Both the position numbers and the translations under genes were made by a program. The notes under the pieces were generated by a model. That model had not been told where the DNA came from. It saw only the letters and a list, made by a program, of their open reading frames with translations, and made no database searches. This document shows, one piece after another, positions 1-5,153 of a DNA stretch of 5,153 bases. Each line of letters begins with the position of its first letter. The stretch's first letter is position 1. Source of the DNA: Akkermansiaceae bacterium (GTDB lineage Bacteria; Verrucomicrobiota; Verrucomicrobiia; Verrucomicrobiales; Akkermansiaceae); the NCBI GenBank assembly GCA_018676385.1, contig JABHEX010000103.1, forward strand, positions 1-5,153, in the 5' to 3' direction.

Positions 1-2325
1 ATTCCCATGTGCGGTGTGCCCCACCATGCCGCACAAGGATATATTGCCAAAGTCATTCAGGCAGGCAAACGCATCGCAATTGCTGAGCAAACTACTGCGC
101 CTGAGCCTGGTAAAATTGTAGAGCGCGAAATCGCACAAATCATATCCGCAGGCACCGTCGATGACATGACCCTACTCGACGATACTCGACACAATTATCT
201 CGCAGCGGTTTATCACTCAGGGGAAAACTGGGGGTTAGCCTGCGCCGATCACTCTACTGGTGATTTCACGGTAGCCGAATACCCTCAAAAGGAAGCCTTA
301 AAAGACGCCCTCCAACGACTCGCCCCAAAAGAACTCATTATCCCAGACGATCAAGTCAACACTCTTGGCGATCTGCGTGGCAGCTTACCTTACGACGGCT
401 ACGCATTTCTGACGGATCAATCAGAACACGCCCTGTGCGACCACTTCAAGGTTAGATCACTGCGTGGCTTTGGTTGCGATGACCTAACATGCGCCATTTC
501 TGCTGCTGGCGGCATATTACACTACCTCACCTACCAACTTCGTCGGTCATGCACTCACCTCAGAACACTATCAGTTAGAAACGATGCTTCACATGTACTG
601 ATTGATTCCTCCTCTCAACGCAATTTAGATTTAGTGGACTCGCCAACAGGGCGCAAACATTCACTTTTAGGTGCACTCGATAATACTGCCACTCCAATGG
701 GAGCACGGAAGTTGCGCGATTGGATCCTCCATCCCTTACGCGATCTTGATACCCTGAACGCGCGGCAAGACATGATTGCTGCCTTTCTCGCCGAGCCATT
801 CCTAATGGGACAATGCCGCGAATCCCTGAGAGGTATCCGTGATATTGAGCGCACTACTTCTCGTCTCTCTCAGAACTCTGGCAATGCCCGCGATCTACTT
901 TCATTATTTACATCACTAAAAAAAATTCCTGATCTCAAGAGCCACCTAGAAGCACTCGCAGAGAACCTACCAGGATCTGATTTCCACTCTAGCATCGAAA
1001 CCAAACTTCACGCCTTCCCCGAACTAACCAGCCTCTTCGAGAAAGCTATAACCGACGAACCACCAGCGAACACCAAAGAAGGCGGAATCATCCGCGATGG
1101 CTTTATTGCTGAGCTCGATGAACTCCGCGCGGCCTCGAGCAGCGGCAAACAATGGCTCGCTGAACTCCAAGAGTCTGAACGGAAACGCACTGGGATTGAT
1201 ACTTTGAAGATTAAATTCAATAACGTTTTCGGTTACTTCCTCGAAGTCACTAAAGCTAAAATCGATTTAGTTCCCGACGATTACCAGCGCAAACAGACCA
1301 TGGCAAATGCAGAGCGCTACATCACTCCCGAACTCAAGGAAATGGAGAATAAAATTCTCGGTGCCGATGAACGCGCAAAACAACTCGAATACGAAGAATT
1401 TATTAAACTCCGCCAAACGGTCGCCACCGATATCGATCGACTACAACAATGCGCAGAGGCACTGGCAACAGTAGATGTACTACTGGGACTCGCCGAACTC
1501 GCTCAACTCCATCATCATACACGGCCAATCCTAGACAATTCGCGTGATTTAGAAATCACCAATGGCAGGCATCCAGTATTGGAACAAACCATGATTGAGG
1601 AAAAATTCGTGCCTAACGATACAAACATGGCAGCTAACGACTCTCGTTTAATTTTGATCACCGGCCCCAATATGGCAGGAAAATCAACTTACATCCGGCA
1701 AGTCGCTCTCATCACACTGATGGCCCAAGTCGGCGCCTATGTTCCTGCCGACAAAGCACGCATCGGGATAGTCGACCGCATTTTCTGCCGCGTAGGCGCA
1801 TCAGATGATCTCACCTCAGGACAATCGACTTTCATGGTCGAGATGAACGAAACATCCCTTATCATTAATAACGCTAGCGATCACTCTCTAGTCATCCTAG
1901 ACGAGATTGGTCGAGGAACAGCCACCTTTGACGGCCTATCGATCGCGTGGTCGGTTGCTGAGCATTTGCATGATTCCATAAAAGCGCGCACCCTGTTTGC
2001 TACTCACTACCACGAACTGACAGACCTCTCACGTAGCAAAGAAGCAGTCGAGAACTATAACGTCGCGGTTCGTGAGTGGAACGATGACATCATTTTCCTA
2101 CGCAAGATTCTCCCGGGAACCGCCGATAAATCATACGGCATCCAAGTCGCCCGTCTCGCCGGCCTCCCTCCTGCAATCATTGATCGCGCTAAAGATATTC
2201 TTACTCATCTGGAAATGAACTCCACACGCCCGGAGGCCAAGGGTAAACCCATACCCAAAAACACCAAAAGCAAACCCGTGAATATGCCCGAGGCCGATTC
2301 ACCGCAGCTTGGTTTATTTGATTAA
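1..2325 (+). CDS. mutS: DNA mismatch repair protein MutS (5'-truncated by window edge)
   Basis: This is the mismatch-recognition ATPase that finds mispairs and recruits MutL. The reading frame is open from base 1 and gives 774 residues. The first visible residues (IPMCGVPHHA) align with about residue 66 of E. coli MutS, so some 65-80 residues are missing, including the mismatch-reading Phe-x-Glu motif; the ATG at base 7 is internal, not the start. Visible domains, in window residues: end of domain I and connector (about 1-200), core beginning at RNLDLVDSPTG (207), clamp/lever region around FNNVFGYFLEVTKAKI (about 408-423), and the ABC-type ATPase. The ATPase has Walker A GPNMAGKST (555-563), the ABC signature region DDLTSGQSTFMVEMNE, Walker B LVILDEIGRGT (D634/E635), and the switch His in ATHYHELT. 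A lysine/proline-rich linker (about 738-768) leads to a C-terminal QLGLF. The gene ends in tandem TAA stops, 5 bp before murI. The identification is secure. Confidence 0.98.
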   Translation: MPMCGVPHHAAQGYIAKVIQAGKRIAIAEQTTAPEPGKIVEREIAQIISAGTVDDMTLLDDTRHNYLAAVYHSGENWGLACADHSTGDFTVAEYPQKEALKDALQRLAPKELIIPDDQVNTLGDLRGSLPYDGYAFLTDQSEHALCDHFKVRSLRGFGCDDLTCAISAAGGILHYLTYQLRRSCTHLRTLSVRNDASHVLIDSSSQRNLDLVDSPTGRKHSLLGALDNTATPMGARKLRDWILHPLRDLDTLNARQDMIAAFLAEPFLMGQCRESLRGIRDIERTTSRLSQNSGNARDLLSLFTSLKKIPDLKSHLEALAENLPGSDFHSSIETKLHAFPELTSLFEKAITDEPPANTKEGGIIRDGFIAELDELRAASSSGKQWLAELQESERKRTGIDTLKIKFNNVFGYFLEVTKAKIDLVPDDYQRKQTMANAERYITPELKEMENKILGADERAKQLEYEEFIKLRQTVATDIDRLQQCAEALATVDVLLGLAELAQLHHHTRPILDNSRDLEITNGRHPVLEQTMIEEKFVPNDTNMAANDSRLILITGPNMAGKSTYIRQVALITLMAQVGAYVPADKARIGIVDRIFCRVGASDDLTSGQSTFMVEMNETSLIINNASDHSLVILDEIGRGTATFDGLSIAWSVAEHLHDSIKARTLFATHYHELTDLSRSKEAVENYNVAVREWNDDIIFLRKILPGTADKSYGIQVARLAGLPPAIIDRAKDILTHLEMNSTRPEAKGKPIPKNTKSKPVNMPEADSPQLGLFD
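2305..2319 (+). other. Sliding-clamp-binding motif QLGLF at the MutS C-terminus
   Basis: Codons 769-773 of the visible MutS frame encode QLGLF, followed by one Asp and the stop. This fits the bacterial beta-clamp-binding pentapeptide consensus QL(S/D)LF. MutS of other bacteria carries a clamp motif near its C-terminus (QMSLL in E. coli). It lies after a flexible Lys/Pro/Ser-rich linker, as clamp motifs typically do. The motif is seen directly; its function is inferred. Confidence 0.7.
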
Positions 2326-2330
2326 TAATC

Positions 2331-3113
2331 ATGAACTCACCAATAGGCATATTTGACTCAGGACTAGGTGGGCTATCTGTACTCAACGAGGTACGAAAAA
2401 CTATACCCAACGAATCAATCATCTACTTCGGTGATAGCGCCTGGTGCCCCTACGGAGTTCGTAAAGCCGATGAAATACAGCAACGTGTCTTCCAAGTCAC
2501 AGATTTTCTTATCGAACAAGGTTGCAAATTGATCATTGTGGCATGCAACTCAGCCACGATTGCGGCAGTTGAAGCTCTCCGCGCTACCTACCCCCTGCCC
2601 TTCATTGGCATGGAACCAGGAGTCAAGCCCGCAACCAAACTGACCAAATCTGGCATAGTGGGCATTCTCGCTACAGAAGCCTCACTGGCTGGCGAAAAAT
2701 TCCATCGCCTAGTCGACACTCATGCCGGCGATATTAAAGTAATCACTCGACCATGCCCCAGTTTTGTCGAACTCGTAGAGGCGGGGGAAATATCAGGAGA
2801 TCACGCACGCAAAATCATCGAAGGCGAAATATTACCGCTACTCGATACAGGTGCAGACGTCCTCGTGTTAGGTTGTACGCACTATCCATTTCTTCGCCCA
2901 TTAATCAAAGATATTTCAGGGCCTGGGGTAGCCATTGTCGACACCAGTGATGCCGTCGCCATACAAGCAAAAAACATCTTGCAAAATAAATGTGCACCCG
3001 CAACACCGAGCTTTCAAATATATACCAGCGGTAGCCTTGAACATTTAGAAAGAATCTTACCCATGCTTTGCCCAACCTTGTCAGCTAGCCTCTATCACCG
3101 TGACCTCAGATGA
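2331..3113 (+). CDS. murI: Glutamate racemase
   Basis: This is a cytoplasmic cofactor-independent enzyme that interconverts L- and D-glutamate and so supplies the D-Glu that MurD adds to the peptidoglycan stem peptide. The 260-residue length is typical of the family. The family motifs are in order: GIFDSGLGGLSV (6-17, with Asp9), FGDSAWCPYG (33-42), VACNSAT (70-76, first catalytic Cys72), CPSFVELVE (142-150, probable Glu150) and LGCTHYPF (180-187, second catalytic Cys182 and His184). All expected catalytic residues are present, so the enzyme should be active. One deviation is the usual ATxGT segment, which reads ATEAS (114-118). The ATG lies 5 bp after mutS, has no Shine-Dalgarno sequence, and places the DSG motif at the usual distance from the N-terminus. 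The end overlaps the next gene by 14 bp, which suggests co-transcription and translational coupling. Confidence 0.97.
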   Translation: MNSPIGIFDSGLGGLSVLNEVRKTIPNESIIYFGDSAWCPYGVRKADEIQQRVFQVTDFLIEQGCKLIIVACNSATIAAVEALRATYPLPFIGMEPGVKPATKLTKSGIVGILATEASLAGEKFHRLVDTHAGDIKVITRPCPSFVELVEAGEISGDHARKIIEGEILPLLDTGADVLVLGCTHYPFLRPLIKDISGPGVAIVDTSDAVAIQAKNILQNKCAPATPSFQIYTSGSLEHLERILPMLCPTLSASLYHRDLR

Positions 3114-3999
3114 TGTATATTTAAGTGCTGAGGCATGGCTTTCTCTCACAGAAAAACACAGACAGACGGCACGCCACTGGACAGTCCCTAGCCGGCAGCG
3201 GAGAGCTTCGCGGCAAAAGCACCCAGTCTATGACTTTCTATTCACTTATTATCCATTCTCAATGGGTCGGTTAGAACAGTGGCACCCCGGCATGGGCATT
3301 GCGCTGGAAGTCACAGAAAATCTTCCTGCTACGCTTTGCGGAAAACATTATAAAGTTTCAAAAAATATCGTTAAATTAGATCCTAAAACACGATCATTGA
3401 AAGAGATACAGCGTCTAAAGTGGATTCATAATTTATTGGTATTAACCCAATCTCGCGCAGGCAATTACGGTTGCCATGGTATGCACGAGTGGGCGATGGT
3501 CTACAGCGGCGCAGACATACGACACGCAGAATCGGCTCCACTACGTTTATCTCAGAGAGAGACCGATGAGATCGTCGAGTCACTCCCCATTACATGCAGC
3601 CACTTCGATGCCTATCGCTTTTTTAGTCCCGCAGCACTTGATTTAAACAAACTTCGCCCGACACTCAGATCACGCGAGCAGAATGAGCAACCCGCCTGTT
3701 TACATACAAATATGGATCTCTACAAATGGGCATCAAAATGCATGCCCTGGATCAGCAGCGAGCTACTCTGGGAAACATTTCTTCTCGCAGTAAGAGCAAG
3801 AGAGCTCGATATGCGTGCTAGCCCTTATGACTTACGACAATATGATTATAGCCCGATTACCATTGAGAACTCAGCAGGACGGGCCGAATATGAAAAATTG
3901 CAGAAAGCCATAAGTAGAAGAGCAAGGTCCATACGCCAAAAATTAATCCACCAACTGTCCAATATCACGGCACTTACATCTCAAACCACAGATCAATAA
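3100..3999 (+). CDS. Conserved protein of the family labelled 3-methyladenine DNA glycosylase
   Basis: The 299-residue product matches, from memory, a family of about 300 residues in Actinobacteria and Verrucomicrobiota that genome annotations name 3-methyladenine DNA glycosylase. I see no helix-hairpin-helix with GPD loop (AlkA/Tag type) and no AAG-type motif, so the activity is unproven. Recognisable blocks are HPVYDFLFTYY (41-51), WHPG (61-64), GNYGCHGMHEWAMVY (121-135), CSHFDAYRFF (166-175), QPACLHTNMDLYKW (197-210) and ELDMRASPYDL (235-245), then a charged helical tail with AGRAEY (259-264). Cys125, His126, His129, Cys166, His168, Cys200 and His202 could form a metal or catalytic site; this is inference. 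There is no predicted signal peptide or membrane segment, and the N-terminus is basic (about 19-40). The GTG start at 3100 is the only usual start codon between the upstream in-frame stop (3046-3048) and the conserved region. It overlaps murI by 14 bp. Placement downstream of mutS fits a repair role but does not prove it. Confidence 0.75.
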   Translation: MTSDDVYLSAEAWLSLTEKHRQTARHWTVPSRQRRASRQKHPVYDFLFTYYPFSMGRLEQWHPGMGIALEVTENLPATLCGKHYKVSKNIVKLDPKTRSLKEIQRLKWIHNLLVLTQSRAGNYGCHGMHEWAMVYSGADIRHAESAPLRLSQRETDEIVESLPITCSHFDAYRFFSPAALDLNKLRPTLRSREQNEQPACLHTNMDLYKWASKCMPWISSELLWETFLLAVRARELDMRASPYDLRQYDYSPITIENSAGRAEYEKLQKAISRRARSIRQKLIHQLSNITALTSQTTDQ

Positions 4000-4006
4000 T
4001 TCACAA

Positions 4007-4069
4007 AACCCGGCAAAGCTGCGCTAAACAGCTAATCAATCAAGCTCTGGAACCAGACAGTGCTGGGTT
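4007..4069 (+). other. Nested inverted repeats that can fold as a three-way-junction RNA
   Basis: AACCCGGCA (4007-4015) can pair over its whole length with TGCTGGGTT (4061-4069), using one G-U pair. Inside it lie two local hairpins: AGCTG/CAGCT (4017-4021 with 4029-4033, 7-nt loop) and TCTGG/CCAGA (4046-4050 with 4053-4057, best drawn as a 4-bp stem with a GAAC loop). The complementarity is seen directly. That it folds or functions is inference. It begins 7 bases after the upstream stop codon, so it would be part of that gene's 3' UTR or of a purB leader. It matches no riboswitch class that I recognise. Confidence 0.35.
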
Positions 4070-4092
4070 GTAAAAACAAGTGTTTATTGGAC

Positions 4093-4127
4093 ATGATGCA
4101 ATTACAGCATCATCCATTTACTTTTTT
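4093..4127 (+). terminator. Weak intrinsic terminator-like hairpin and T-run
   Basis: ATGATGC (4093-4099) and GCATCAT (4107-4113) form a perfect 7-bp inverted repeat with a 7-nt loop. A run of six T follows at 4122-4127, after an 8-nt spacer (CCATTTAC). The order suits termination of rightward transcription from the mutS-murI-glycosylase unit. The stem is fairly AT-rich and the spacer is longer than in strong intrinsic terminators, so efficiency is doubtful. Confidence 0.4.
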
Positions 4128-4162
4128 CCGGTTGCCAGTCACGTCATTTCCCTATTGATTCG

Positions 4163-4197
4163 CCATCCATTCATTCAAACAATTATTCATCTCAAAC
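4163..4197 (+). promoter_or_regulatory. G-free, Shine-Dalgarno-less leader of purB
   Basis: The 35 bases before the purB ATG contain no G at all, so no Shine-Dalgarno pairing is possible, and stable secondary structure is unlikely. Within it, ATTCATTCAAACA (4169-4181) is nearly repeated as ATTCATCTCAAACA (4185-4198). Such A/U/C-rich leaders fit initiation that depends on ribosomal protein S1 or on lack of structure. The composition is seen directly; the mechanism is inferred. Confidence 0.45.
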
Positions 4198-5153
4198 ATG
4201 ATACCCAACGTCCTCGCTGAGCGCTACGCATCCGCCGCCATATCTAAAATCTGGTCCGCAGAGGGCCGCATCATATTAGAACGCGAATTCTGGATTGCTG
4301 TCATGAAAGCCCAAAAAGAACTCGGGCTCGATATCCCCCAAGAAGCGATCGATGCCTACGAAAAAGTAAAAGATCAAATTAATCTAAAATCGATCATGGA
4401 TCGTGAGCGCATCACTAGGCATGATGTGAAAGCGCGCATCGAAGAGTTTTGTGATCTAGCTGGGCACCAACACATTCACAAGGGTATGACCTCACGTGAT
4501 TTAACCGAAAACGTCGAGCAACTTCAAGTCTACCGTTCTCTACTTATTATCCGCGACAAATCTATCGCCGCGCTCTCACAACTCAAATCTCGCGCTGTCC
4601 AATGGCGAGATCTTGTGATCACCGCACGCACGCATAACGTTGCTGCCCAACCTACAACCTTCGGAAAACGCCTTGCTATGATTGGTGAAGAACTGCAGGG
4701 CGCCCTCAATATGCTGGAACATTTGATCACCACCTATCCCGTCAGAGGCCTTAAAGGAGCGGTCGGCACACAGATGGATCAGCTTTCTCTTTTTGATGGA
4801 GATGCCAACAAAGCCGCACAATTAGAGGCAGATGTCTGCTCTCACCTCAAAATACCGCAAGTCTTTAATAACGTTGGTCAAGTTTACCCGCGATCACTCG
4901 ATATGCGCACGGTTTCCGTTCTTGCCGATATGGCAAGCGGTCCGTCATCGCTTTGCCGCACTCTTAGGCTCATGGCAGGCCACGAAACCGCAAGTGAGGG
5001 ATTTGCTAAAGGCCAAACCGGCTCGAGCGCAATGCCCCACAAAATGAACTCCCGCTCATGTGAACGAGTCAATGGTTTCCATGCAATCCTCAAAGGTCAT
5101 GTCACTATGGCAGGCGGTCTTGCAGGGGATCAATGGAATGAGGGCGATGTTTC
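4198..5153 (+). CDS. purB: Adenylosuccinate lyase (3'-truncated by window edge)
   Basis: PurB acts twice in purine synthesis: it splits SAICAR to AICAR plus fumarate, and adenylosuccinate to AMP plus fumarate. The frame stays open to the right edge, giving 318 complete codons; about 150 residues are probably missing compared with relatives of roughly 470. The fumarase/aspartase-superfamily motifs are in order: RHDVKARIEEF (74-84, His75), HKGMTSRDLTEN (94-105), ARTHNVAAQPTTFGKR (143-158, His146, a catalytic-site His), GLKGAVGTQ (184-192) and the signature loop GSSAMPHKMN (275-284), whose serines include the catalytic base. The loop continues as SRSCERV, which resembles the actinobacterial/verrucomicrobial subtype rather than the short B. 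subtilis type. The ATG at 4198 is the only start after the in-frame TGA at 4156-4158, and the N-terminus (IPNVLAERYASAAI) fits the family. It follows a 198-bp gap and probably has its own promoter. Confidence 0.97.
   Translation, partial: MIPNVLAERYASAAISKIWSAEGRIILEREFWIAVMKAQKELGLDIPQEAIDAYEKVKDQINLKSIMDRERITRHDVKARIEEFCDLAGHQHIHKGMTSRDLTENVEQLQVYRSLLIIRDKSIAALSQLKSRAVQWRDLVITARTHNVAAQPTTFGKRLAMIGEELQGALNMLEHLITTYPVRGLKGAVGTQMDQLSLFDGDANKAAQLEADVCSHLKIPQVFNNVGQVYPRSLDMRTVSVLADMASGPSSLCRTLRLMAGHETASEGFAKGQTGSSAMPHKMNSRSCERVNGFHAILKGHVTMAGGLAGDQWNEGDV

Larger units (their letters stand above)
4000..4197. other. Intergenic region between the putative glycosylase gene and purB
   Basis: This 198-bp gap is the only sizeable non-coding stretch. 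Three parts can be distinguished: a block of nested inverted repeats (4005-4071), a terminator-like hairpin with a T-run (4093-4127), and an unstructured G-free leader before the purB ATG (4163-4197). I found no convincing sigma-70 promoter pair, although purB probably has its own promoter here. No plausible small ORF was seen. Confidence 0.8.

Noticed and set aside
7..9. ATG at base 7 as the mutS start.
   Set aside because: The frame is open to base 1, the codons before it (Ile-Pro) are also conserved, and the mismatch-recognition part of domain I would be missing.
575..1220. Several minus-strand open frames of 70-80 codons inside mutS.
   Set aside because: They lie wholly opposite a strongly conserved gene, have no recognisable motifs and are chance open frames.
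2753..2950. A 65-codon plus-strand frame inside murI, rich in Arg.
   Set aside because: It is an out-of-frame reading of conserved murI sequence that includes the second catalytic Cys region.
4005..4080. The inverted repeats ending in GGGTTGT were considered as an integron attC site.
   Set aside because: The RYYYAAC and GTTRRRY end motifs are not met, and there is no integrase or cassette array in the window.
4132..4158. Possible purB promoter: TTGCCA (4132-4137) with TATTGA (4153-4158).
   Set aside because: The spacer is only 15 bp and the -10 match is poor; similar matches occur by chance in AT-rich gaps.
4005..4197. A purine riboswitch ahead of purB, suggested by the three-way junction.
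   Set aside because: The conserved junction bases and the loop-loop pairing sequences of the purine riboswitch are not present.
4774..4797. QLSLFDGD inside PurB matches the sliding-clamp-binding consensus.
   Set aside because: It falls in a conserved segment of adenylosuccinate lyases (human ADSL has LQLFEGD at the same place) within the folded core, so the match is coincidental.
4530..5093. Minus- and plus-strand open frames of 67-81 codons within 4530-5093.
   Set aside because: They overlap the unmistakable purB frame, which lacks a stop because it runs off the window, and encode nothing recognisable.

Overview
The window is an ordinary, gene-dense chromosomal stretch of a bacterium. All recognisable genes lie on the + strand: the 3' part of mutS (mismatch repair), murI (glutamate racemase), a conserved protein of a poorly characterised family usually labelled 3-methyladenine DNA glycosylase, and the 5' part of purB (adenylosuccinate lyase). 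Base composition is close to 50% G+C. None of the three starts inside the window has a recognisable Shine-Dalgarno sequence. The PurB signature loop and the putative glycosylase resemble, from memory, proteins of Verrucomicrobiota (Opitutae-like) and Actinobacteria. The moderate G+C and the start contexts favour Verrucomicrobiota. This is a tentative placement made without any database search.

Layout: 1-2325 is mutS, cut by the left edge. Murl follows after 5 bp (2331-3113). The putative glycosylase gene (3100-3999) starts at a GTG inside the end of murI, overlapping it by 14 bp. These three genes are packed tightly enough to be one transcription unit. A 198-bp gap follows (4000-4197). It can be drawn as a three-way-junction RNA fold, then a weak hairpin with a T-run that may end the mutS-murI-glycosylase transcript, then a G-free leader directly before purB. 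purB (4198 onward) runs off the right edge and is probably a separate unit.

Functionally, the cluster combines genome maintenance (MutS, perhaps the putative glycosylase), cell-wall precursor supply (D-glutamate from MurI) and purine synthesis (PurB). No direct pathway link joins them; this looks like a housekeeping neighbourhood. I saw no mobile element, CRISPR array, tRNA, rRNA, toxin-antitoxin pair or defence system. The points most worth a second look are the uncharacterised glycosylase-labelled family with its Cys/His-rich conserved blocks, a MutS that stops exactly at its clamp-binding motif, and the structured gap before purB.
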